A stretch of DNA of 48,887 bases from Phoronis australis (GCA_002633005.1 NMRA01000851.1:31206-80092), one strand, 5' to 3'. Shown: positions 1 through 10,682, counted from the first letter of the stretch. A program made the numbers and translations. Notes: generated from the letters alone by a model not told the origin.

Positions 1-771
1 TTCATAGTTCTTTGATGGATATCCATGGACTTCATTTCAAGTCATCTATTTATTAGCTGACTCTGCTTTCCTTTTACAGATTGATTCAATTCAATCTGTG
101 GCTCATATACGCCATCTTTGCTGTTTTTAGTGTTTTTTGTGGTACCCGCCTTTCTTTTACCCAATCCGCTCTAATCGTATGTGTGTTCCTACGGGAGTGA
201 GGACTTGGTGATGATTTTCAGATGTTTCCGGCTACTGTGTTACATCATACATGTAGTTTGAGTTTCGTTTCTCGCATAAATCATTTACAGGAACTTCGTT
301 AAATTTGGCAAGTCTTCTAATGAAAATGACAACATAATATGGCGACTTTTGAATGGATCCAACTACCATTCTCTGTGGATGTATTATTTCTCCCAACGTC
401 CTATTCATCTTCAAATTTCATTGACATGTTTCGCAGCAGCGGTCTAAAGTTTGCTGAAATTGGCGTTGTAGTTCCACATCAAGTCATATCCCCGAAACGT
501 CCGATATTATCGTGCAATTACTCTTACATGTCCTTATAATACCGACCGAAATCGGTGTATATTTCTGATACGCTCGCTTCTCTACTATAATTCTTTCGTT
601 TCTTATTGAATCGGAGTGATTACATGTAACTGTTTTGACCCCCAGATGCTGCCATCATCCTCTCACTTTGCTTGCGAAGTCAGGGCTGCACATCCCGTTT
701 TATTTGATACAAAACTGGCATACCACAAACTTAACCTGAATTCATAAATAATTGCCTGACTTCCCATGTTC
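1..771. other. Non-coding stretch, nothing recognised
   Basis: Only short, unsupported open frames of up to 66 codons lie here. I see no domain signature, splice-bounded exon or repeat pair. It lies beyond the presumed 3' end of the minus-strand mosaic gene. Confidence 0.5.
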
Positions 772-1640
772 TCTGCGGCCTGTAATTAGTCAGATAACGA
801 GTAGCCGTGTCGCACCCAATTTCTGCGTACATGTACCAAAGCGGCCCAGGCTAGAAAACAGTCATTCTCACATCACGTCTATTCGCGCTCCGGGGAAAAC
901 AGTACATGTACAATAACCCTTGAGGAGTGCTCTTTTGGGGAATACCCTGCCCTCGTAGCGTGTTTTAATGATTCTGAAACGCGTGTCGATTGACGTCATA
1001 TGTGGTTTACGTACATGTACATGTAGTTGCTAATTAGAATTTACACATTACCAAAGAAGGCCGATTATAGAGTGGTTAACTTAAGCGGTGAGATTGTCGT
1101 TGTCGTAAGTAGTTCTTCTGCGGCTGTAATAATTGAAAGGGATGAATAGGTTGAGGTCTTACCCATACACCTGACGATGCCAGTGAAATGTGAAATAGCT
1201 AGGATGCAAGAATATTTAAACGGCGACTGAACCCTATTTTGATGAATTAATCGAATCCTGGCTCAATCACCTGCTGATACGACATTGGCGTCAGTCTTGA
1301 GCGGCAAAAGCAGAAATCAGCCACAAACTCGTACTCCCTCTGTCAAAGATTGAATATTATGATTCTTGGTGGGTGATCACTGAGTTGCCGGGTAAATCCT
1401 ATGAAGCTCAAATCACGCTTAATTATTCGTGCAAAAGTCTTTGAAAAGAATTTTCACAATGTCCTCCAAACATAGGCGGCGCACCGTGCACATAGTCGGC
1501 GCACCATACAGTAAGTGGCCGGAAGTTTTAGCCCCGCCCTTTTTTCAATGCTGCACCGCCCATGCCAAAGTTTTGAAGATTTTTGGGGTTTAACCGTGCT
1601 TCAGTGAACTGTTTATATGAATCACTTGGAATATTTCTAA
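772..1640. repeat. Tandem duplication, unit 1 (about 870 bp)
   Basis: This unit is repeated directly downstream at 1641-2285. Shared landmarks in the same order include the cgagtagccg segment, aacagtac followed by aataaccctt, the cgtgtcgatt block, a gtgagattgtc block, gtgaaatagcta, atttaaacgg, and the cgcaccgtgcacat block. The unit ends near cttcagtgaactgt. Unit 1 has roughly 190 extra bases at about 1240-1430 that unit 2 lacks. The copies differ at many positions, so the duplication is old. No convincing coding sequence is present. Its origin, as a transposon dimer or a segmental duplication, is unknown. Confidence 0.85.
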
Positions 1641-2285
1641 TTAGGCAGATCACGAGTAGCCGCATCGCACCCCATTTCTGCGTACCAAAGCAGCCCAGGC
1701 TAGGACCCAGTCCTTGATCAAACCACGTCTGTGTGTGCTCTTGGAAAACAGTACAATAACCCTTGAAGGGTGCTCTTTTGGGCTAACCCTGCTCTCGTAG
1801 CATGTTTTAATGATTCTGGACCGCGTGTCGATTGGCGTCAAATGTGGTTTAAGTAGCTGCTCATTAGAATTTACAGAGAAGGCTGATTACATTTACAGCA
1901 CCATGTGTTTGTGGTTAACTTACACGGTGAGATTGTCCTTGTAAGTAGTTCTTCTGTAGCTGTAAATAAAGGGATGAATACATGTAGATTGAGGTGATAG
2001 TTTTGCCGGTAAACCTCACGACAGGAGAGAAATGTGAAATAGCTAGAATGCAAGAGTATTTAAACGGATACTGAACCCCGTTTAGAAGTCTTTGGGAAGA
2101 GTTTTTAAAATGTCCTCCAAACATGGGCTGCGCACCGTGCACATGGGCGGCGCACAATATGACGCCAAGAGCTTTAGCCCCTCCCTTATTACAGTGCAGC
2201 GCCGCCCATGCTTTGAAGCTTTTCTGGGGTTTGTTGTACTTCAGTGAACTGTATAGATAAGTCGATTGGAACATTTGCTAACATG
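1641..2285. repeat. Tandem duplication, unit 2 (about 645 bp)
   Basis: This is the direct, adjacent second copy of the unit at 772-1640, in the same orientation. It carries the same landmarks but lacks the roughly 190-base block found in unit 1. The 119-codon open frame on the minus strand here (1915-2274) runs through repeat sequence and shows no recognisable domain, so I do not treat it as a gene. Confidence 0.85.
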
Positions 2286-3241
2286 CCAGAGCAGATTTGG
2301 AATCATTTTAAGCATCTCGTACCTCCCGTAGTTGTGAGTACAGGTAACCAGATTCAGAATTATCAAGACATTTCACGTTAGACTACGCCCTGACAGCTAG
2401 ATTACCTAAAATTAAGACGACACGGCAGAAAAAAACGAGCACATATCAAGTATTAAATGGGGGTTGACGTAACCTCGGCAGTCATTGTTTAGATTTTCCA
2501 CAAAGAAAAACAATGCCGTGATGTTAACTATTTTAAATTATGTCAATATCATTGCGAGCCAACTTTTTTCAACAGCCGTGCGCTTGAAGCAAAAACAATA
2601 GACACTGGTCTGCCCTATTTCACCAGTATGCTAGTCATACAGTTTGAATGCAAGCCAGCAACGTTAACGAAAGTCAGTAACAATTGAAAAACGCACTCCG
2701 AAACGACACAAAAATAACTTTACATATTTCTTAAACTTATTCCAATTAAGCACCGATTTGCCAGGAAACAGACAAAAGACCATATCCGCATTATACTTCT
2801 GCATCAATTTTGCCGGTTTGTTTTCGTAAAAACGCCGGCGTAAAACTTTTCCCGAGGAAAATTGAATGATTCATGCGTGTCCCCTTCCCTTAGCAGACAC
2901 CCCATGAACCAGTAAGAATATCACCAAGCATTGCCCTGTTTTCGGTTAGAGATTTGTCAGATATCTGCAAAGAAAATGATCTTTTCATATTGACGCTCTC
3001 TACTGTAGTGACAGCACGAATTTCATATCGGATTGGTCTCGACTCAGATTTGGGGGACAGGAATTCAATTACTACTCAGTGGTCCATTAAACCATTCACA
3101 CCATGGTCATGCATGAGTGAATCCGTTTACCAAAAATGTTGGTATGATATTTTAATTATTCCTTCTTCAATCTGTGTATTTTTAATCAAGAAATATATGC
3201 AAAATTCCAAAAAAAATCATTGTGACGTGATCAGTGAGCCT
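2286..3241. other. Non-coding stretch, nothing firm
   Basis: A plus-strand open frame of 104 codons (2954-3268) has no domain signature and runs into the MITE at 3242, so it is not called. Around 2353-2400 a short segment (attcagaattatcaag and flanks) recurs at 5372-5400, which suggests a small dispersed repeat. Confidence 0.4.
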
Positions 3242-3495
3242 GGGACCTGCTTCAAGAAACTGACTTAATTTTGTTTTTGATTTCAGTTTAAGATTTTTCT
3301 TAACTTTCAAACACTGAAACGTCCACATTCGGTAAGAAAGTCAAAATTAAGACAAAACTTATGCCAAACACATGAGTAAAACTTATGATTTCTTTCTTGA
3401 ATTGGCTTTGAGACAAATAAATCTTTTATTCCAAATTTTACACAATAATAAGAAATGTCTTAGCTACAGGTAAGTCTGTTTTGTCGGAACGGGCC
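3242..3495. mobile_element. Palindromic MITE, copy 1
   Basis: The element is about 254 bp. Its left end (gggacctgcttcaagaaac) and right end (gtcggaacgggcc) are imperfect inverted repeats of each other. The interior is rich in repeated ctta/taag blocks that fold back on themselves. The same element occurs in opposite orientation at 15351-15599, where the ends are better preserved. A fold-back structure with no coding capacity and GGGCC-type ends fits a miniature inverted-repeat transposon. The target duplication is not clear. Confidence 0.75.
3425..3430 (-). promoter_or_regulatory. Candidate poly(A) signal of the mosaic gene
   Basis: Read on the minus strand this is AATAAA, about 205 bases past the stop codon of the putative terminal exon (3633). 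It lies inside the MITE at 3242-3495. The hexamer is common by chance in AT-rich DNA, so its use is inference. Confidence 0.25.
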
Positions 3496-3632
3496 TAAGG
3501 TCTCTATCATTGTGTAATTCTACACCAGTCGTAATGTTCTAAAAAACTGAGTCTTATGAAAGTTGTACATACATGTATGAGCAGATTATGCAGTAATAGC
3601 AATCGAACAGACAATATTTCAATGTTTACATT

Positions 3633-3850
3633 TCATGAAGTCACAAGCACAGGTTCGTTCGTCAGACACGGATACATAGACGGCGTCACGGTGTAGCAAA
3701 CGATCAGTTCAAGGGGTGCGCCGTGCCAGTCATCCCATTTTGAAGAATTTTCGTTCGATCCGTGGCAGAATCGGGAGATTTTGGGATTGTTTATCCAAAG
3801 ATTACATGTAAATGCACTCGATGGGGAAAAACGATTGTGCTGTGCCATTG
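3633..3850 (-). CDS. Candidate terminal exon of mosaic extracellular gene
   Basis: Minus-strand open frame that begins after a good acceptor (pyrimidine-rich ctcgtccccag) in phase 1, the phase used by every other exon of the presumed gene. It runs 71 codons to a TGA. The peptide has four cysteines (TCN, FCH, VCY, PCL) and tryptophans in LWIN, KWDD and WHG, but matches no domain I recognise. It would be the C-terminal tail after the last FTP half at 6150-6350. No hydrophobic anchor is present, so if this is the true end the protein would be secreted. The call rests on acceptor phase and position only. The frame could be fortuitous and the true last exon could lie elsewhere. Confidence 0.35.
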
Positions 3851-6149
3851 CTGGGGACGAGCATGAGCCTCAATATCGTATTGTGACTTAAATAACGAAC
3901 GTCAGTCTATTCTTATTCAAATGCGTGTTATACACAGATACGTCAAACTCCATTCGTAGAAAAGGTAATGTAGATGCCTCCCAAATAGTTTGAAATCGCG
4001 ACCGCAACCGACACAGAGGCTTGAGCTTGACACAGGAACGAAATAGTGAATCGATCGATCTCAACAGTACAAAACTTTCACAAAAACAATATTTTGGAAC
4101 ATAAAAGACAGAAATGAGTATCGTTATCCATTAAAATCCATTTAACATCATTATAATTAAATATGATTGTTCCTGACAATCCCACTCGAAATTCGAAGAA
4201 ATAAAATCAGTGTCGGCTATTCGCGACTGGGCTTTGACAGGCTAAAAACTTCGGTTAGATCTACATTCGAAGACACCCATTATCCAACACTTAAGTGGTT
4301 AGAAAATTAAATATTGATTCAATAAATATGCTTTAATCTCTACTCTGAAATCAGAACTGTCTGCAGACAGAGTAGGCTCCAACTAGGTGTCACTCGCAGA
4401 AGATGCTGCTGCGGGAGTGTCGAGTTCGTACGGCATCAAACACGCAGTCTGCCAATAATGCGAGATCTAACTTCGTACTGCCTGCTTTTTCTTTGACCTC
4501 AGTGACCCATTTAACCCCATCTCCACACTGACCTACAAAATCACCTCTATCCACCGCTGTATATACTGTATACGTGTTCAACGTCTTTCACGTGGGGGAA
4601 ACCAAAAATCTCAAATTTTTCTTTAAAATTCAAAATTCCTTAACTATTTCCCAAAATAAGTGCTTGCTTAGTTAGACTTTGGGTTATAAATTTACTATAA
4701 GCTGTGCAAATCTACTAAAAGTGGACAGGTCCTTTGTGGGAACGCTTTAACATGAAAGCAGAGGATTAAATGGCACTTGTCAGTCGCTCCCCAGATTAGT
4801 ACATGTATAAGTTCACAGTGGGAAATGTATGAAGCATGACGTCCTTGTTCATCCATCGATAGTTCAAAAGGTTTGTGTTTGCTGGAAGTCTTTGGTACAT
4901 CCCACCGCGAAAGAGTTAACATTTCCTGTATGATAACAGCAAAAAGTCTAAAACGCCGTTTATACCACTACGCTGGACCGCCCGCATTGCACGGGATCTC
5001 TAGGCAGCTCTGAACGCCTGTCCAACATAAACCCGATTGCCGTCTGGCGGAGTCACGAATTTCAGTATGGCACGTCTATTTCGAGTCAGCTATTATATGA
5101 TATCCCTATTCCAAACAGAATGAAACCAACCAATGAACCGCACACCTATATTTGCATCCATTACATGGTGAAGAAGAGGAATATCCCTTCATTTCTATCC
5201 GTAAATTCAATTTCATTGTTAAAAGCAAACCAATGACAATATTTTTTTCATTCCAATGTCTTATAGAAACGATGCCCACATGGACGCATTAGAATAAAAT
5301 ATCAAATAGCTAATATGAAAGTGTATTTAATTGTCTTGTCTTTCCCAAAGTTACATGTACAGCTGAACCGCATTCAGAATTATCAAGGCGATCCGGGTCA
5401 AACTGCGTCCACACAACAAGATAACCCAAAAACGAACACGGCTGAAATGAAAATCGATGGATAGTGCCCTCTGCAGAGGTCGGCCCACAAAGTTTATTTA
5501 TACAATAACATGTGACCAATGGCTGGCTTCATAAGATTCTGACGTCATTAGGTTGACTGAAATCGGGTCATTTTAAACTAATCTACCACCGTTCGGTGAA
5601 ATGCCTCAAGATCGAGACTGCTTTGGCCAATACCGGAAGTTCGCCCGATATGGAGTAGAATAGGCTTAATGTGGAGCTGTTGAATTTCCATTAGAAAATG
5701 ACTGTCATCACTGTAAACTGTCCGAGCACACATTCCACTGATATTTGTATTTAAGTAACTTATTAAATGTAGGAGTCCCATGCCAAGTCAAATTCTACAA
5801 GGAATACTTTTGAGCATGTTCGTACTTTGATTATTACGCTTTATCTGCCAACAGTTCTGACTGTTAAGTCGACACGATTAGTCAGAAGTTTAACCAGGGT
5901 TAACAGATAATGAATTTAGCTTCGCTCAGTCGAAGAAACTCCACGTTACGGTAAAAGCCTGAAGCAGTTGAATTTTAAAAATCAAAATACAGAGCAAGCT
6001 TTACCGCTATCAAAATCGTTTAGTAAAATTGGAGAAACTGTAATGAAGCCAATGAAAGATCATTTTACTACCATTATAACATGCAAGAAAAATAACGTTG
6101 TTTTGGATGTTTTTGTGTATATGTTCAATGTTTTGGAAAATTCACTCAC
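3851..6149. other. Presumed last intron of mosaic gene
   Basis: There is a 2.3-kb gap between two exon calls. Minus-strand open frames at 4390-4581, 4695-4922, 5310-5519 and 5578-5781 lack phase-1 splice sites or any domain signature and are not called. The plus-strand frame of 116 codons at 5968-6318 is a shadow of the FTP exon at 6150-6350. Confidence 0.4.
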
Positions 6150-6350
6150 TTGGCCACACTTCGACTTCACACAACGTCAAATTTGCGTTCCGCGGATTCT
6201 GGGATTCGATTCGCACAGTTTTGCCAGTCAAAACGTTTGTGCAGGGGGTTTCTACAACACGTCCCTTTGGCACGCCAAGGCTGCTAAAGCAGAGATTTTT
6301 TGTACCATCATCCCGTAACACGTATGCATTAATGGGAGGCACCGCTACAT
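6150..6350 (-). CDS. Exon: C-terminal half of FTP (fucolectin-type F5/8) domain, repeat 2
   Basis: The peptide of about 67 residues reads as the second half of a fucolectin/tachylectin-4/pentraxin-1 domain, a calcium-dependent fucose-binding jelly-roll. Visible marks are KNLCFSS, ETPC, a glycine-led KTVRIES strand and the family's closing LTLCEVEVW. The exon is bounded by an acceptor (actttaag, then AT) and a strong donor (A, then GTGAGT), both in phase 1, and is 201 bp, a multiple of three. It directly follows the first half at 7018-7221, so together they make one complete FTP module. There are no breaks. The upstream acceptor is the weaker boundary; a second AG lies 5 bases further in. Confidence 0.85.
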
Positions 6351-6516
6351 CTTAAAGTAAAATATAACATACATGTATAACACCGTTAGCGATGCATCGT
6401 ATTCTGGCTATTGCAAACAACAGTGAACTGTTGAGATCACGTCAGTGGCACGGGATTTGCAATCACACACATTTTGGTAAAGGCGACGAAAATGGTTGAC
6501 ACTGGTCTGCTAGGGT

Positions 6517-6591
6517 GCGGTCGGCAGAAGTATGGGGGGAGGCGGTCGGCAGAAGTATGGGGGGAGGCGGTCGGCAGAAGTATGGGGGGAG
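6517..6591 (+). repeat. Three exact copies of a 25-bp tandem repeat
   Basis: The unit gcggtcggcagaagtatggg plus ggag is present three times without a mismatch at 6517, 6542 and 6567. It lies in the intron between the two halves of the last FTP module. Each unit contains a run of six G, so the array is G-rich on the plus strand. Identity between units implies recent expansion. Confidence 0.95.
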
Positions 6592-6909
6592 GCCATATCA
6601 AAAAACACCTGTGAGCTTCCACTACACCTTAATTGTCAAGACAATTGCATTGCAAGCGAAGTTTAAAAAGCTTTCTTGTAATCAGCGGTGTTCCATTGCG
6701 TGGTGGGTAATTACTAGGAAAACCTGATAAGAAAAATACAAAGACATATTGTGGCTTTAAAAGCCCGAATAGTCCTTTTGCGAATTTCTAACAATAACGT
6801 AAAATTCTGTAAGACTAAGGTGTGTCGCTTCTGAAAACAAATCAGTTGTCCTTGCCAGTTGACCCGGCGGAACAGGTGAATATACCCACTGGCAAACACG
6901 AAAAAACAT

Positions 6910-7035
6910 GTGCGCTCTCTATTTCACCAAACCAAGCCATACCTCGACCGGGGAAGATACCCATTACAATATATTAAACAAACAAGTGCTCTCTATTTCA
7001 CGAAATCTAAACCATACCTCGACTGGACGAGATAG
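6910..7035. repeat. Imperfect direct duplication, offset about 75 bp, covering a splice donor
   Basis: The segment gtgcgctctctatttcacc to about 6950 recurs at 6986-7025 (gtgctctctatttcacg ... ccatacctcgac). The second copy holds the real donor of the FTP exon at 7018-7221 (on the minus strand CGAG, then GTATGG). The first copy holds a duplicate of that donor, which can only be reached through an in-frame TAG. Confidence 0.75.
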
Positions 7036-7221
7036 TTAGACTAGCTATTTTATATTCGCCCTCCAAATCCACTTCCCACCAAGTCTCGTTTATGCTCATT
7101 GCGTGCGCGCAAGAAAGGAACATCTCAACATGGTCTCGGCTGCCGTCTACGGCCAGTTTGGATTCTGGTGAAGTGTCGCCTGAAGACTGTCTTGTCGGTT
7201 TCCCTTGTGATATAGGTTTCG
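7018..7221 (-). CDS. Exon: N-terminal half of FTP (fucolectin-type F5/8) domain, repeat 2
   Basis: The 68-residue peptide opens with the family's GKPTRQSS strand, followed by LAVDGSRD, SCAHAM, TWWEVDLEGEY and ASLTISSSR. These correspond to the conserved SS, A-DG, SC-H and WW-VDL positions of fucolectin-type lectins. The acceptor (tgtgttttttgcag) and donor (G, then GTATGG) are both phase 1 and the exon is 204 bp. It pairs with the next exon (6150-6350) to complete the jelly-roll. The cysteine in SCAHAM has its usual partner in the second half. This is one of the clearest calls in the window. Confidence 0.9.
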
Positions 7222-7694
7222 CTGCAAAAAACACAAGATCAAAATCATTAGTTTAAGCTCAGGAGTAGAAATTGGCGGGCAGTTCACAATTCCCAACTGG
7301 GTTTTATGATGCACTGATTCAACTACATGTAATATTTAGCAAAAACTCGTCTAAACGATACTGCCATCAGTAATGCAGCAACACGAAACTACTCTTTTTC
7401 ACCCGATTATGTATTCTTCGTGAATTCGTACCACTGAGGATTTCTCCTCAGTTGCTACCCTCGAAATTCTTGTTTCATTTTGGCACCACCATAACCAAAC
7501 TATTGAGAATGTCCCGTTTTCTATTTTTCCGCTGCTTCAGTTATCATTCTATTCCAACATGTTTGCATCCAGCTTCATGAAACAGTTCTAGTATAGAGAA
7601 TGAACCTGTACTATGCAACTTGAATACACATGTAACTGCTAAAGCATGAAAACCTCACAACTCAACATATTCTCGCCAGCCTTCATGTACTTAC
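7222..7694. other. Intron of mosaic gene
   Basis: About 470 bases lie between the FTP N-half exon and the kringle exon. Nothing else was recognised. Confidence 0.6.
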
Positions 7695-7973
7695 GTGTAC
7701 ATCGAGGAATGTTGCAATAGTCCCAACGCCTCTGGCCGGATTCAGGCCCATAGAGGTAGCACCAGGGGCCACCAATGCTGCGATCGGCATTCCGGCAAAA
7801 ATTGTAGTCTAGTTCTCTTAAATATACGTCTCTGGTGAAAGAACCTAACCCCGATAGTTTGTTCGGTGCCCAGTGCCACGGCTGACACAAGTGATCGTTT
7901 TTAGATACGGATACTTTTCCTCTGAAGGCAGTTCCAAGGTCATCCTCTTTGCATGACTTGTTGGGAGATAAAT
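7695..7973 (-). CDS. Exon: complete kringle domain
   Basis: The single exon encodes about 93 residues with all six kringle cysteines: SCKEDD (C1), HLCQPWHW (C2), YNFCRNADRS (C3), GPWCYLYGPE (C4), WDYCNIPRC (C5 and C6). Kringles are disulfide-stabilised protein- or ligand-binding modules of secreted proteins. The donor is C, then GTAAGT in phase 1. The acceptor used here (tgcctcggtag, then AT) gives phase 1 and a multiple of three; an alternative AG 18 bases upstream would leave phase 0. Neighbouring exons are a TSP1 repeat upstream in the protein and an FTP module downstream. Confidence 0.9.
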
Positions 7974-8470
7974 CTACCGAGGCAGGCGCATTATAATGCT
8001 GAGTGAACTACACTTAATAGAGTCATCATGCTGTAGCTCTGACAAGAGGAAGTCGGTAGATAAGATAATCCATTTCCTGCACTCCCTGTTGCCAATGTGC
8101 ACCAATTCGTGTGGAAATACCTACGTCGTTTATGCAGTTGAAATACTGCATTTTCAGTTGGTTATCAAATCAAACGTATGGAGAATTGCGAATTAATTTA
8201 ATTCTTTCTAATGATAATCATTAGTTTCCTCTCAGTTAAACAATATACATGTGTGTATGCAATTTTACTCTAATCACAGCAACACCAACGGCGTCGTTCA
8301 TTTAACACCGGTTGGGTATTTCTTCCAGGTTGTGAGGTAGTTAAGTTTCTATCAGAAAAGAAATGCGACATGTAACGTGACAAAGAAATATATCACGATA
8401 TCATCATGCAGGCTACTCCAAAATACCCACGTGTTTGACAGTAGTCTGGAAATCGGTCGGTACCACTCAC
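7974..8470. other. Intron of mosaic gene
   Basis: About 500 bases between the TSP1 and kringle exons. The 66-codon plus-strand open frame at 7996-8196 has no domain signature. Nothing else was recognised. Confidence 0.55.
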
Positions 8471-8623
8471 CTTGGCAGATCTTAGATGCCTGCTTCTTCC
8501 ACGGGTGACAACTTTGACCTTTCAGACTGCCCTCTTTGCAATCCCGAGTTCTTGAACGGGTATGGGTCTCCTTGTCACACGGGCCCCAGGGCGTCCATTG
8601 CCCAAACTGTACTTCATATGTGT
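8471..8623 (-). CDS. Exon: thrombospondin type-1-like repeat
   Basis: The 51-residue peptide has the TSP1 hallmark FGQWTPWGPCDKE, then the RSRTRDC arginine strand, QSCHPW and a closing KICQ. Tryptophans and arginines are placed for the usual cation-pi ladder. Only four cysteines are visible rather than six, so the repeat is short or divergent. The acceptor (catgatttcag, then AC) and donor (G, then GTGAGT) are phase 1 and the exon is 153 bp. The module lies between two kringle exons. TSP1 repeats mediate matrix and glycosaminoglycan contacts in secreted proteins. Confidence 0.85.
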
Positions 8624-9741
8624 CTGAAATCATGAAAACGTGGACCCAGAAACTGCGCTAACACACACACTGAGTCCGCTAAACTTCCCATGGTTCTCAC
8701 AGGTTATCGACTGCAAGTACCATCTCCGCCTTTTGGAAGTTGAAAATCGCGCGAAAATTCACGTTATCTTTCCTCTCAAATAAGTGGCAAAGGTATTGTT
8801 TTTTATTAGTGAAGCTGAATCTTATGAATATTTGGGTTTATATGGGTTCACAAACTGTACATGTATGTACATGTATGTGTGACCACGTTTATTTATTGCG
8901 TTGATTAAAATGAAGGGGGACACTTAAATGTTTGCACAGATTTCCAAAAGGGCTCTCAACAACATATAATTATAAGTAAAATATAATATAGTCAGGTAGT
9001 CAGGGAAAAATGAATACGGATAGCAAAGCAACAATTAAAAGAGGTTGAGAATGTAGAGAATAAATAACTGACGAGGGGTTGAAGAAATTACTTAAGAGAC
9101 ATGAAATTCAACAAAGATGTGACGCTAAATATTGAGCGTATTAACACCTGAAAGGCCCCATGTTGTGATATTGCAAAACCACTTTTGGATACACCTTTCA
9201 AGAATTTTGGAAATTGCAGGGAAGTCCGATATTGCTTTACAATTCTCGAAGTGTCTTGAAAACACGAATAACGAACGCATTTTCTATCCCACGGGAAACT
9301 ATGTCGCAATCTCATCGCAGTGATGTCGGTATATAGGCGTAAACATTGTTCACTTCTTTTTCTCCCTTATAATAAAGATCTTGGTAAGCATTTATCGGTA
9401 ACGGGCTGATTATTGACTAAGTAACGATATTCGTGCAGTCTGTATTGTTATATATAACAAAGACGCTCGTGGCATACATGTAGATCTCATAAGTTAAACA
9501 CGATTATATAACCACAAGCTACTTTTTGGCTTCGACATTTAGTCTACTGTCAAGTAGGCAACAGTATTCATGGTTATGGTTTCGGGTTGTAGACAGATTC
9601 CGGACTTTTAGCCTTTGCATGATTTCATGAAACAGATTTAGTTGTACTAGAATGACATTTAGCTAAAAGAAAAATGCTGCAGCCTCTTCGAGAAACAAAT
9701 CCCCGGACCCTATGTTCGGGTTGCTTCACGTATTGACTCAC
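8624..9741. other. Intron of mosaic gene
   Basis: About 1.1 kb. Open frames at 9088-9315 (minus) and 9132-9323 (plus) overlap each other and show no domain. Two TACATGTA octamers sit together near 8857-8877. Nothing else was recognised. Confidence 0.5.
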
Positions 9742-9930
9742 CGTCTGTACACTCGGGTGGGTCACAAAATTCGTAAGTGCTGGAAGTAGGGTTAGGGTCC
9801 ACATAGCACCACAGCCGGTTTTGTGTATCGGGAGAATTATGGCAGTCACTGTTGTCGCGGCATTTCTTACCCGTCCGTGTTACTTTAAGTTTCTCCGAGT
9901 GTGCGTAGTTATTACTCCGATCGTAGCAGC
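9742..9930 (-). CDS. Exon: abridged kringle-like domain
   Basis: The peptide of about 63 residues has six cysteines in kringle order: GCYDRSNN (C1), TGKKC (C2), NSDCHNSPD (C3), RLWCYVDPNP (C4), YEFCDPPEC (C5, C6). The C4-C6 part is a textbook kringle end. The C2-C3 interval is only five residues, while the sister kringle at 7695-7973 has about 29, so the central loop is missing. The acceptor (ttcttgtaag, then GC) and donor (G, then GTGAGT) are phase 1 and the exon is 189 bp, so the shortening keeps frame. It could be a degenerate kringle or a different member of the kringle-like fold. The 74-codon open frame printed on this strand at 9625-9849 is a shadow in another frame. Confidence 0.75.
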
Positions 9931-10384
9931 CTTACAAGAATTATACGTTATAGGTGGCATGCGTATAATTGACTAAAGTTTCAATTAGCAGTTGTGAACT
10001 TGGGTATTTCACATTATTGAGATCTCAAAATCAATATACTCACCCCCCGTGAAAATCAAACTTCGTTTACCATTTATCGTATGCACAGATATCAAATGCC
10101 GATAAAACCACTTTGCTGTAGTGAAGCAATTACATATTATGGAACATGTCATCTTGTAAAATGTTGGAACTAAATGTACGACGATTTGAAGTATGGTATT
10201 CGCAAGCCAAAAGAAAGATGATTAAACTACAGGTGCTTGAATTTGTAACAACCCTGAACCCTAAAGCTCTCTTTTCAAGAGACTGGAGGAGATACGGGAA
10301 CGCATCAAAATGAAATACGAGTTTAAGTAACGATTTAAATCATTACTGGAGGATTCACTTTGTCTTTTTAAACACAATACTCAC
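9931..10384. other. Intron of mosaic gene
   Basis: About 450 bases. Nothing else was recognised. Confidence 0.55.
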
Positions 10385-10591
10385 CGATAGGCTCGAAATA
10401 AACAGCTACCTCACAAAGCGATAAGTTGTCTTCCGTCGTCGAGACCTTCAATGTGTTGCCATACGTATCTTTTTTACACTTAATTACCGTGCCTTTGTTT
10501 ACTGGAAGTTCGCCTTCCCAATGGAAACATTCCGTTTGTATATCGTCTTCTGTGTACACTAACAGCTTGATGTTGCTCAGTGGTCTCCGGA
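10385..10591 (-). CDS. Exon: C-terminal half of FTP (fucolectin-type F5/8) domain, repeat 1
   Basis: The 69-residue peptide has the second-half pattern of fucolectin-type domains: PLSNIKLLVYTEDD, a cysteine in TECFHWEG, IKCKKDT, a TLKVST strand and the closing NLSLCEVAVYF. The acceptor (caccttgtag, then TC) and donor (G, then GTGAGT) are phase 1 and the exon is 207 bp. The matching N-terminal half is not adjacent. The nearest one on this strand is at 32033-32293, beyond a WSC-like exon and 21 kb of mostly transposon sequence. Either an intervening N-half was missed or the module has been disrupted. Confidence 0.85.
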
Positions 10592-10643
10592 CTACAAGGT
10601 GAAGATAAATATGAAATACACAAACGCAGAGGGAGAGAGAACA

Positions 10644-10649
<6 letters not shown>

Positions 10650-10682
<33 letters not shown>

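Noticed and set aside
4390-4581. 63-codon minus frame
   Set aside because: No splice sites in phase and no domain; lies in the presumed last intron.
5968-6355. 116- and 85-codon plus-strand frames
   Set aside because: Shadows of the FTP exon on the minus strand, which has clear family motifs.
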